DNA of 6,154 bases from an archaeon (GTDB lineage: Archaea; Nanobdellota; Nanobdellia; Woesearchaeales; JAHJEM01), in assembly GCA_020057445.1 (NCBI GenBank), contig JAGVFV010000194.1, positions 1 through 6,154 of the forward strand. Reading direction: 5' to 3'. Position numbers and translations under genes: made by a program. How positions within the stretch are numbered: the stretch's first letter is position 1; each line of letters opens with the position of its first letter. The notes below the pieces were generated by a model. It did not search any database. It was not told the DNA's origin and saw nothing but the letters and a program-made list of their open reading frames with translations. Below, piece after piece: positions 1 through 6,154 of this stretch.

Positions 1-3000
1 AATGGGATGAACCTGTTTTTCGCTGAAGGATTGTCAGAAGGGACGCATGATTGGACTATCGAGTGTTTTGACAACCTGACATTTGCACAGGAGGAGACAG
101 GAGTGCGTAACCTGACAGTTGACCTGGCCGATCCGGTCGTATCTCTCGAGAACCCTCTTGATGCCGCATTTTACCAGTCGAATGCTGTGGCGTTCAATTT
201 CACCCCCTCTGATGATCATCTGGGCAATTGTACATTGTTCGGGAATTTTTCAGGATCGTTCAGTTCGAATGAGACAGAGATTGCGTTGGTCTCTGGTGCG
301 GTCAACAATGTGACAATCACTGTCGCGGATGGCGCTTACTCATGGAATGTCGTCTGCTTTGATAAGGCAGGACGGTTTTCGTCAGGAGATGCCAATTTTT
401 CTGTGGATGTCGATGCGGCAGGTCCGGGCCTTGAGGGCATTTCCGCCTATCCTGCATCTGGGGCAGCATATGCTCCCTCGCAGACGCACTGGTTCAATAT
501 CACTGTCGTGGAACCGTTCCCGTCAGCTGTCGTCTTTGAGCATAATTTTTCCGGAAGTCGGCAGAACGAGACGTCGACAGCTGTCCCTGGCCGCAATTTT
601 TCGTTTTCCAGACTGTCTCTCCCTGCAGGAAGCTACGCCATCAGGTGGTATGCGAATGACACCCTCTCACGGGAAAATGTGTCTGCACTGCAGGGATATG
701 TTGTCGCAAAGGCATCTTCGCAGGTCCTGTTGTACCTGAACGGCTCTACAGCCAATTTTTCGACGCAGATAAACAAGCATGTGAATGTCACTGCAGTCCT
801 GCAAAGCCCGCCAAGCGGTGCTCTTGAGGTCTTCCAGAACGGATCATTGATCGATCAGGGTGCAACACCAGTATATGCTGACGTGTTCTTTACAAGTCCG
901 GGCATGTATGAGTTGAATGCGAGCTATGCAGGGGATGAGAATTATACAGCAGGCGCTGTTGTGCGGGCAGTCACTGTCGCTGACAACATCGCGCCTGTGG
1001 TCTTGTTGATGAGTCCTGGTGACGGCTTGACTGTCGGGACTGCTGATGTGTCTTTCTCTTATAATGTGTCTGATGCGAGCGAGCTTGTCAATTGCTCATT
1101 ATGGGTTGACGGGGTGTATAGGGAAGTCGATGATTCGGTGAACACAGGGACAGAAGAGTCGTTCAGCCTGACGCTCGCAAACGGGACCTACGACTGGTAT
1201 GTGCGCTGCTATGATGCCTATGCGAATGTAGGTGAGAGCGAGACTTTCTCGTTCACTCTTGCAGAATCTTCTACGCTTGGCGTGTTCACAGAAAGCAACA
1301 GGTCAGAAGTCCAGCAAGGCATGTTTGCAGGGATTGAGACCAATGTCACTGACGGCCTTGGCACGTTTGTCAATGGCACGGTGACGACTGATATTGTCTC
1401 TGGAAATGCCACGGTCCGCTGGTGGGATGTTGATTGGCAGTACAGGAAGCAGGTGTTCATCGGCGAGAATTTGAGCGAGGATCTGCAGGATGTGCTTGTG
1501 GATGTCAATGTGACAGGGATTGATGTCTCGAACTGCACAAAGGAGATCCGCGTGGTGAAGAATGTCTCGCAGGAAACATATGTCTTGAATGCTACGGTCA
1601 TCGGGGGGAATGACGCTGATTATTGCGTCGTCCGTTTCCTTGCGAATGTGAGCGCAGGGTCTTCTGCCCAGGGCAATTACATGGTCTATTATGGGAATGC
1701 GGGAGCGTCAGCGCCAGGTTTTAGCGTGACGGAGAGGCCGGTCGTTGTGCAGAGCGGTTATGCCACCGTATCAGGGGCGCAGCCAGAAATGACCATAAGT
1801 CCTGTAGACACGTCTCATGCGTTCATCCTCTTCACGGCAAACCTGAACAGTTCTTTACCTGACAGGAACCAGTTCTTGCCAAGCTTCAGCGCAGCAAACA
1901 AGGTGAAGTTCGAGCGCTATACTGGCCTGACCGATGCGAACATCTCTTTCCAGGTGGTCGAAAGTCCTGATATCATAGTACAGGCGGGAAGTGAGATGCT
2001 GTCTGAGGGGGATGTCGGGTTGAACATCTCGATAAGCCCGGTCGATGTCGGAAACGCGTTCATCATCGTGTATGGCCGTGCGAATAATGCCACTGCACCC
2101 TCGAACAATCACGGGTTTTTCCGTGCCATGTTCGTGGATGAGGATACGATATGGGTGGAGAGGAAGGCCATCGGGTCGAATGCAGAGTTCGCCTATCAGG
2201 TAGTCGAATGGAAGGGATCAAGGGTGATCGGCGTGAATGGCTCATTTGGGACTGTAGGGAATGATTTTTCCATCGCGAGCGTGAACCTTGCGAGGACTTT
2301 TGTCATCGGGAGTGCTGCAGTGACGGGAAACAACAATGTCCAGGCGAATTTTGTGCGATTCAACCTTTCGAGCGCGACAGTGCTTCATGCAGAGCGGGTG
2401 GCGGCAGCAGGAACTGCTTCCATCAGCGCTTTTGCTGTCGAGATGCCTCCAGGAACAGTCGTCCAGTATAATGCGACGACGATCACTGACGATACGTCTG
2501 TTGCAGTGCAGCAGACACAGACGAATAGGTCTTTCCATGTGCAGTCATGGTCGACGACAGGAGGGAATACGGCGTATGTGAACGGCATGCTGCTTGTCAA
2601 TCTCTCATCGCCGACACTACTATCCATTGACAAGCAGTCTGCTGCCCAGACAAATGTCCTGTTATCCTATGTGGTCAATGCCACGCGCCTTTCTGTCGCG
2701 AATACGAGCGTCGGACCTATGCAGGAGTTTGTCCGACGGTTCACGAATGCGACCGGCAGTTCCGGCAGGATAACTTTCTCTTGGAACAGTTCCAATAATT
2801 CTCTTGGCTATTACAGCGCGGTCGCCCTGGCAGAAAGATTCGGATTTAGGAATGGCTCTGACAGCGTTTCTTTCCAGGTCGTGCCAGACACGAGCGGACC
2901 AGCGGTCAGCATCGTCGATCCTGCGAATAACAGCATCGTGCACAGCACTTCTGTCGAAGTGAACCTTTCTGTCTCGGATTTTTCGCAGGCGCGCCTGGAG

Positions 3001-4896
3001 AACTGCAGCCTGTATGGAAATGTCTCTGGTCAGTTCCAACTGTTGAATTCGACAAGCGCGGTTCCGCAGGTTGAAAAGACGCCTCTTGGAGTTTCGCAAG
3101 TGGAGGATGGCGTGTATGTGTTCGGTGTCGAGTGCTATGATCAGGAAGGGAATAGGAATCTTTCTGAGAATATCACGCTCAATGTCAGTGTCGACGGGCC
3201 GCTTATCGAGGCAGTCATGTTCAATGCGACTGTCGCGAATCAGAGCGAGGCAGTGCAGTTCCAGGCGAACATCTCAGACCAGTATAATGTCACTGCAGGG
3301 TATGTGGTGCTGCAACGTCCTGATGCGAGTGTGCAGAACCTGTCGTTGTCCCGTATAGGCAATCTCTCCTTTGCATCTGTCTCCAATACCACTCTTGTTG
3401 GAGAATACCTTGTCTTGACGGTCGCCGCGGCAAATGCGCTCGGAAAGATGACTGTGGTTACTGATGCAGGCGCATCTTTTTTGGTGATCGCAAGTCCGCC
3501 GTCCTTTTTTGATCTTCATGCACCTTCGAATGGGACCAACCAGTCGAATATGACCCCCACATTTATGTGGGAGGCAGTGGAGGAGCATGATTTTGCGAAT
3601 TATTCTCTCTTCATCGCTGACAATGAAGGATTCCTTTCTCCTTCGATCCATGCGACCTATGCCATCAGTGGAACAGTCTATTCCTTATCATCTCCACTGG
3701 AGGTGGATACGTTGTATTACTGGAAAGTCATCGCGTTCGATAATTTCGGCAACAGTAGGTCGTCTCAGGTGTTTCAGTATGGCACGTACAATGCGTATCC
3801 TTCTGTCGAGCTGCTGCGGCCGTTGCAAGGGGATGCTGATCCTGACAGGAATGTGACGTTCGTGTTCGCTTCGTATGATGAGAATCTGCAGAACTGTTCC
3901 CTCTTTACAAACCAGTCAGGAGTGTTCGTGGCGCAGGCGCAAGGTTCTGTCGTTGAAGGGGTGAATGCGTTCGCATTGAACAACCTTGCTGCAGGGTCTT
4001 TGCTTTGGGCCGTAGTATGCGAAGATAGCGAAGGTCTGCGGCGATTCTCTGAGAATCGGTCTGTGCTGATAGGATCGAATGATACGAACCATCTTAATAT
4101 CACTGTCGATACTGTGTTGGCGGTCAATATGACTCCTCCGATCTTTCAAGGTTTTACGAATGTGTCGACCGTGAACCTGGTCGCGGGGAGGAGAGGGTAT
4201 GCGAATTTCACGCTTGTGGCAAGCGATGATAACGGCTGGGGGGACATTGCATTGGTCAATGCGACGATCTATCATTTTGGGAATACCACGCTCACTGCTG
4301 AGGACAATGAGACCAATCATTACTCTACAGACTGCACTTATATCAACAGCTCTGCGGTCGCAGTGAATGTGTCATGCAGTTTTCAGGTGCAATTCTTCGC
4401 GAACAACGGGACATGGACGATTGCCGTTGGCATTTTTGATGCTGAGGGATTGAATGCGTCCGGTTCTGCAAATTTCACCATCAATCCCTTGTTCGCAGTG
4501 GATGTCAATATGACCTTCTTGAGTTATGGGAACAGGGCGACATTCGAGACATCCAGCGAGGTCGCATTGCAGGTAAGCAATGCTGGAAATGTGCGTGTGA
4601 ACCTGACTGCGTATGGATATGGCGCGGGCGAGGGTGATGATCTGGCGTTTGTGTGCCCTGCAGGATCCATCAGCATTGCGAACGAGAGGTTTGGCAATGT
4701 GAGCGGCCTTGCGTTCAGCCAGATGACTCCGCTTTCTGGAATCGCCGCAGGTCCATCTGTCATCAATGCCACGATACCGAAGACAGAGACGAATGCGAGC
4801 AACAGGACTGCTGACGTGTTTTGGCGCTTGTATATCCCTGAGAATGCGTATGGCCTGTGCAATGGGACAATAAGGCTAGGATCGGTGATCGCATGA
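1..4896 (+). CDS. Giant multidomain surface protein with Ig-like, DUF2341 and FN3-like domains (5' end missing)
   Basis: This is probably an exported, heavily N-glycosylated cell-surface protein (adhesin or envelope component); no enzymatic motif was seen. The frame is open from base 1, and the first visible residues are the tail of an Ig-like module, so the true start and any signal peptide lie upstream. Visible residues, numbered from the first codon: Ig-like 44-140; beta domain 141-238; bacterial-Ig-like 239-328 (ends SYAGDENYTAG); Ig-like 330-422; first half of a macroglobulin-like domain 425-471; DUF2341 474-572; four tandem repeats 582-899; second macroglobulin-like half 908-962; Ig-like 963-1067; beta domain 1068-1165; fibronectin-III-like 1166-1263 (PTFMWEAV, LYYWKVIAFDNFGN); Ig-like 1264-1366; C-terminal beta module 1367-1631 (VSNAGNVRVNLTAYGYG, ending CNGTIRLGSVIA). 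A hand count gives about 91 N-x-S/T sequons. No C-terminal transmembrane helix is present. The stop codon overlaps the next gene's ATG. Coding status is certain and surface location is strongly inferred; the exact role is unknown. Confidence 0.93.
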   Translation, partial: NGMNLFFAEGLSEGTHDWTIECFDNLTFAQEETGVRNLTVDLADPVVSLENPLDAAFYQSNAVAFNFTPSDDHLGNCTLFGNFSGSFSSNETEIALVSGAVNNVTITVADGAYSWNVVCFDKAGRFSSGDANFSVDVDAAGPGLEGISAYPASGAAYAPSQTHWFNITVVEPFPSAVVFEHNFSGSRQNETSTAVPGRNFSFSRLSLPAGSYAIRWYANDTLSRENVSALQGYVVAKASSQVLLYLNGSTANFSTQINKHVNVTAVLQSPPSGALEVFQNGSLIDQGATPVYADVFFTSPGMYELNASYAGDENYTAGAVVRAVTVADNIAPVVLLMSPGDGLTVGTADVSFSYNVSDASELVNCSLWVDGVYREVDDSVNTGTEESFSLTLANGTYDWYVRCYDAYANVGESETFSFTLAESSTLGVFTESNRSEVQQGMFAGIETNVTDGLGTFVNGTVTTDIVSGNATVRWWDVDWQYRKQVFIGENLSEDLQDVLVDVNVTGIDVSNCTKEIRVVKNVSQETYVLNATVIGGNDADYCVVRFLANVSAGSSAQGNYMVYYGNAGASAPGFSVTERPVVVQSGYATVSGAQPEMTISPVDTSHAFILFTANLNSSLPDRNQFLPSFSAANKVKFERYTGLTDANISFQVVESPDIIVQAGSEMLSEGDVGLNISISPVDVGNAFIIVYGRANNATAPSNNHGFFRAMFVDEDTIWVERKAIGSNAEFAYQVVEWKGSRVIGVNGSFGTVGNDFSIASVNLARTFVIGSAAVTGNNNVQANFVRFNLSSATVLHAERVAAAGTASISAFAVEMPPGTVVQYNATTITDDTSVAVQQTQTNRSFHVQSWSTTGGNTAYVNGMLLVNLSSPTLLSIDKQSAAQTNVLLSYVVNATRLSVANTSVGPMQEFVRRFTNATGSSGRITFSWNSSNNSLGYYSAVALAERFGFRNGSDSVSFQVVPDTSGPAVSIVDPANNSIVHSTSVEVNLSVSDFSQARLENCSLYGNVSGQFQLLNSTSAVPQVEKTPLGVSQVEDGVYVFGVECYDQEGNRNLSENITLNVSVDGPLIEAVMFNATVANQSEAVQFQANISDQYNVTAGYVVLQRPDASVQNLSLSRIGNLSFASVSNTTLVGEYLVLTVAAANALGKMTVVTDAGASFLVIASPPSFFDLHAPSNGTNQSNMTPTFMWEAVEEHDFANYSLFIADNEGFLSPSIHATYAISGTVYSLSSPLEVDTLYYWKVIAFDNFGNSRSSQVFQYGTYNAYPSVELLRPLQGDADPDRNVTFVFASYDENLQNCSLFTNQSGVFVAQAQGSVVEGVNAFALNNLAAGSLLWAVVCEDSEGLRRFSENRSVLIGSNDTNHLNITVDTVLAVNMTPPIFQGFTNVSTVNLVAGRRGYANFTLVASDDNGWGDIALVNATIYHFGNTTLTAEDNETNHYSTDCTYINSSAVAVNVSCSFQVQFFANNGTWTIAVGIFDAEGLNASGSANFTINPLFAVDVNMTFLSYGNRATFETSSEVALQVSNAGNVRVNLTAYGYGAGEGDDLAFVCPAGSISIANERFGNVSGLAFSQMTPLSGIAAGPSVINATIPKTETNASNRTADVFWRLYIPENAYGLCNGTIRLGSVIA
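1420..1716 (+). other. DUF2341 domain within the giant surface protein
   Basis: About 99 residues match the DUF2341 pattern as I know it: the opening WWDVDWQYRKQVFIGE, a central conserved Cys (NCTKEIRVV), and the closing segment VRFLANVSAGSSAQGNY followed by MVYYGNAGASAP. DUF2341 has no assigned biochemical function. It is common in archaeal and bacterial extracellular multidomain proteins. The two cysteines (codons at 1534 and 1624) could form an intradomain disulfide. The domain directly precedes a four-unit tandem repeat. The assignment rests on recalled motif similarity, not a profile search. Confidence 0.82.
1744..2697 (+). repeat. Four degenerate tandem protein repeats of about 77-84 residues
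   Basis: After DUF2341 the protein contains four tandem units, recognisable by a repeated skeleton: a VQxG-like start, an ISPVD-type strand leading into a hydrophobic FII/FIL strand, an FxR/VxFxR-type strand, an ER-containing strand (FERYTG, VERKAIG, AERVAAAG), and a closing QVVE strand. Equivalent starts are the Gln or Val codons at 1750 (VQSG), 1981 (VQAG), 2233 (GVNG) and 2464 (VQYN), giving spacings of 77, 84 and 77 residues. The first two units are most alike. The third keeps the ER and xVE positions, and the fourth has drifted most (SIDKQ in place of the ER strand, YVVN in place of QVVE). I recall similar WQVVE/VQRG-type repeats in prokaryotic and phage structural proteins, which would suit a binding or fibre role; that comparison is from memory. 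Confidence 0.75.
3496..3789 (+). other. Fibronectin type III-like domain in the giant surface protein
   Basis: This roughly 98-residue segment has the hallmarks of a fibronectin-III domain: a Pro-rich entry (SPPSFFDLHAPSNG), the B-strand Trp in PTFMWEAV, the NYSLFIADNEGF C-strand, the SSPLEVDTLYYWKV turn with the conserved Leu and Tyr, and AFDNFGN before the last strands. It is the only such domain visible among otherwise Ig-like modules and contains no cysteine. It probably serves as a spacer or contact module in the extracellular stalk. Confidence 0.75.
4884..4889 (+). promoter_or_regulatory. Shine-Dalgarno for the second gene
   Basis: GGTGAT lies three bases before the ATG at 4893 and matches the right half of the full anti-Shine-Dalgarno complement (AGGAGGTGAT). 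It sits inside the last codons of the upstream gene. It supports the ATG at 4893 as the start rather than the in-frame GTG at 4857, for which I see no comparable site. Confidence 0.65.
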
Positions 4897-4976
4897 GAAT
4901 ACGGTTGACTGGTCGGAAAATGCGGCTTTGGTTAATGATGCTTCTCTTGTTCGTGTCTTTCAAGGGAGTCTTTGCC
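4893..4976 (+). other. Signal peptide of the second gene product
   Basis: Twenty-eight residues with five Arg/Lys, then an uninterrupted hydrophobic core and a small-residue exit (KGVFA before VGIGIS) make a standard Sec signal peptide. It remains intact if translation starts at the internal Met10 (4920). A start at GTG 4857 would place twelve additional, partly charged residues in front. Confidence 0.82.
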
Positions 4977-6083
4977 GTCGGAATCGGCATAAGCCCTGGG
5001 AGCGTGGTTGTTGTTGATGTCCTTGCAGGAGGAAAGAGCACTATTGAATTTCTCTTGTCGTCGACTTCTTCTGATCCCATGTATGTGGAGGTCACACCTG
5101 AAGGGGATCTTGCCCCCTTTGTGAGGGTCAGCATGGCTGATGGTGTCTTGCAGGACGCAAATCCTCTGGCGATGAAGCTCGCAATCAGCCCGCCTTCTGA
5201 CTTTCCAGAAGGAATATCCGTTTTGCGTCTGACTGTGTCTGCAAACATAGTCGCTCCTTTGCAGAATCTGAGCGCAGCCCTTGTGCCTGTGGTGCAGGCC
5301 GAGATTGTGGTCAATGTGTCTTCGGAAAAGAGGGCAGACTGCGTTGTCGGCGGCCTGCAGGTGTTTGATGTAGAAGAAGGCGAGCGCCTTTCCTTTTCTT
5401 TTCTTGTGCAGAACAGGGGAAATGTCCGGATCTTTGCGCGGGCCAAGTACACTCTGTGGAACGGAGAAAAGACAGTGGCCGAACTTGCTCAAGAGGAGAG
5501 CATTGCACAGGTTTTACCAGGCGATGTGCAATTCATCGATCATGTGTTTCCGACACCGCTTCGTGAAGGCGAGTTTGTCCTTGATGTGCAGGTTCCTCTA
5601 TGCAATGCATCTATCATGAGAGAAGTCGTCGTGAAGAGCAAAGGGTCTATCACAGACAAGGGCATCTTGCAGGAGGTTGTCGGGAAGAACATTTCCGCGG
5701 GTGCGCTCCTGCCGTTACAGGCCATATTTCGAAATACCGGCGGCAGGCAAGAGGTGGCCCAGGCAGTGTTCCGGATTTATGAGGATGATATCTTGGTGCG
5801 GATAGAAAAGTCAGAGAGTGTGCTCGTGAATCCAGGAGATGAAGTGGAACTCCTGGCCTATTTCCGGCCTGGACAAGAAGGGGAATTCCTGGTCGTTTCC
5901 ACAGTCGTGTATAATGCGCGAATGACAGAGGAGATGAGCACGAAGTTCGTCGTAGGTCCTATTGAACAGGCACAGCCCCGAAGCGAAGGTGGTGGAGGAT
6001 CGGCTGTGCTCTTCATCAGTATATTTGCCTGTATTGTTTTCTTGGTCTTTTTGATTGTCCGGAAGAAGAGGAGGTTAAGATGA
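4893..6083 (+). CDS. Type I membrane protein with signal peptide and tandem Ig-like/CARDB-like domains
   Basis: No specific family recognised. The 396-residue product begins with a clear signal peptide: basic n-region (R2, R4, R8, K9, R11), hydrophobic core LWLMMLLLFVSF, and probable cleavage after VFA at residue 28. Then follow a beta domain at about 29-145 (starting GIGISPGSV), and two related beta-sandwich domains at about 154-238 and 251-354, each with a PGD turn and a GEF strand. A Gly-rich linker (EGGGGS, 365-370), a single transmembrane helix (about 371-389) and a basic cytoplasmic tail RKKRRLR complete it. Cys150 and Cys237 could pair across the second domain. Only four glycosylation sequons are present, unlike its neighbour. 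The ATG at 4893 is chosen because it makes an ATGA overlap with the upstream stop and has a Shine-Dalgarno; GTG 4857 and ATG 4920 are alternatives. It probably acts at the outer face of the membrane, perhaps anchoring or assembling the upstream giant protein (inference). Confidence 0.92.
   Translation: MRIRLTGRKMRLWLMMLLLFVSFKGVFAVGIGISPGSVVVVDVLAGGKSTIEFLLSSTSSDPMYVEVTPEGDLAPFVRVSMADGVLQDANPLAMKLAISPPSDFPEGISVLRLTVSANIVAPLQNLSAALVPVVQAEIVVNVSSEKRADCVVGGLQVFDVEEGERLSFSFLVQNRGNVRIFARAKYTLWNGEKTVAELAQEESIAQVLPGDVQFIDHVFPTPLREGEFVLDVQVPLCNASIMREVVVKSKGSITDKGILQEVVGKNISAGALLPLQAIFRNTGGRQEVAQAVFRIYEDDILVRIEKSESVLVNPGDEVELLAYFRPGQEGEFLVVSTVVYNARMTEEMSTKFVVGPIEQAQPRSEGGGGSAVLFISIFACIVFLVFLIVRKKRRLR
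5352..5954 (+). repeat. Tandem duplicated beta domain in the second gene product
   Basis: Two successive domains align by eye over roughly 90 residues. FSFLVQNRGN corresponds to LQAIFRNTGG, AKYTLWNGEK to AVFRIYEDDI, VLPGDVQFIDHVF to VNPGDEVELLAYF, and REGEFVLDVQV to QEGEFLVVSTVV. The PGD codons start at 5517 and 5832, a period of 105 residues. The NxGN/NTGG and PGD features resemble CARDB-type or NEW3-like archaeal beta-sandwich domains. Only the first copy carries the Cys pair (codons 5340 and 5601). Confidence 0.7.
6000..6080 (+). other. C-terminal membrane anchor and basic tail of the second gene product
   Basis: A hydrophobic run AVLFISIFACIVFLVFLIV follows the GGGGS linker and ends in RKKRRLR immediately before the stop. 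The positive-inside rule puts the tail in the cytoplasm and the beta domains outside. Together with the cleavable signal peptide this defines a type I topology. Confidence 0.85.
6070..6075 (+). promoter_or_regulatory. Shine-Dalgarno for the third gene
   Basis: GGAGGT, within the longer purine run GAGGAGGT, lies four bases before the ATG at 6080. It is a near-perfect Shine-Dalgarno embedded in the codons for the basic tail of the upstream protein. It makes the overlapping start credible even though only 25 codons of the third gene are visible. Confidence 0.8.
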
Positions 6084-6154
6084 TACATCCGCTCTTGTTG
6101 CTGTCTTTTTTCATGTTCTTTTTTCTCATCATCATCCTCATCAGGTTATGGCTG
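6080..6154 (+). CDS. Start of a membrane or exported protein (3' end beyond window)
   Basis: The first 25 codons read M-I-H-P-L-L-L-L-S-F-F-M-F-F-F-L-I-I-I-L-I-R-L-W-L, with no stop before the window ends. The extremely hydrophobic run from residue 5 to 21, with no basic residue before it and an Arg at 22, looks more like an N-terminal transmembrane segment (possibly N-out) than a classic signal peptide. The ATG overlaps the upstream TGA (ATGA) and has a strong Shine-Dalgarno, so it is very likely a real third gene of the same operon. The product cannot be named from this fragment. Confidence 0.75.
   Translation, partial: MIHPLLLLSFFMFFFLIIILIRLWL

Noticed and set aside
7..9. ATG as the start of the giant gene
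   Set aside because: The frame is open upstream to base 1, the first residues continue an Ig-like domain already in progress, no signal peptide follows, and no Shine-Dalgarno can be assessed. The gene is 5'-truncated by the window.
3190..3215. A possible premature end or frameshift at the domain boundary around VDGPLIEAV
   Set aside because: The frame continues without a stop and both flanks are coherent beta domains with sequons; this is simply a linker.
3477..3510. Two T6 runs that could be archaeal oligo-T terminators
   Set aside because: They encode SFL and SFF in the middle of a continuous, domain-consistent reading frame, with the gene continuing for 1.4 kb.
4857..4892. GTG at 4857 as the start of the second gene
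   Set aside because: It would place twelve partly charged residues before the signal peptide and lacks a clear Shine-Dalgarno, whereas ATG 4893 has GGTGAT upstream and forms an ATGA overlap.
4763..5452. Antisense open frame of about 229 codons
   Set aside because: It lies opposite two well-supported coding regions, spans their junction, and its translation has no recognisable domain or signal. Other antisense and out-of-frame ORFs in the window were dismissed for the same reason.
1..6154. CRISPR arrays, tRNA/rRNA genes, insertion sequences, nucleotide-level tandem repeats
   Set aside because: None seen. Repetition in this window is at protein level (degenerate domains), with no conserved short direct repeats, cloverleaf or terminal inverted repeats noticed by eye.

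Overview
The window is a gene-dense, single-strand stretch of what is most likely an archaeal genome, probably a DPANN-type archaeon (Woesearchaeota, Pacearchaeota or Aenigmarchaeota style). That placement is an inference from protein style. The evidence is a giant secreted-type protein built from beta-sandwich domains and crowded with N-x-S/T glycosylation sequons, recurrent NC[ST]L...W.V.C.D Ig-like modules, a DUF2341 domain, and Shine-Dalgarno sequences matching the usual 16S 3' end. No rRNA or other taxonomic marker is present.

Layout: positions 1-4896 hold the 3' part of a very large surface protein (1631 residues visible; the 5' end lies upstream of the window). Positions 4893-6083 encode a complete 396-residue type I membrane protein with a signal peptide, three extracytoplasmic beta domains, a short Gly-rich linker, one C-terminal transmembrane helix and a basic tail. 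Positions 6080-6154 are the first 25 codons of a third gene that opens with a strongly hydrophobic segment. Both junctions are 4-base ATGA start/stop overlaps with a Shine-Dalgarno sequence just upstream, so the three genes look like one translationally coupled operon. There is no non-coding stretch of any size, and no promoter, terminator, RNA gene, mobile element or CRISPR array was seen.

How the genes may work together (inference): the giant protein has no C-terminal membrane anchor in view, whereas its coupled neighbour is a membrane-anchored protein with an outward-facing Ig-like stalk. A cell-surface complex, with the second (and perhaps third) gene product anchoring, assembling or exporting the first, is a reasonable hypothesis.

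The most interesting internal structure is in the giant protein. A DUF2341 domain followed by four degenerate tandem repeats of about 77-84 residues appears to be inserted into the middle of a macroglobulin-like beta-sandwich domain, whose two halves flank it. The cysteines fall into seven apparent pairs plus one whose partner would lie before the window, and about two thirds of all asparagines sit in glycosylation sequons.
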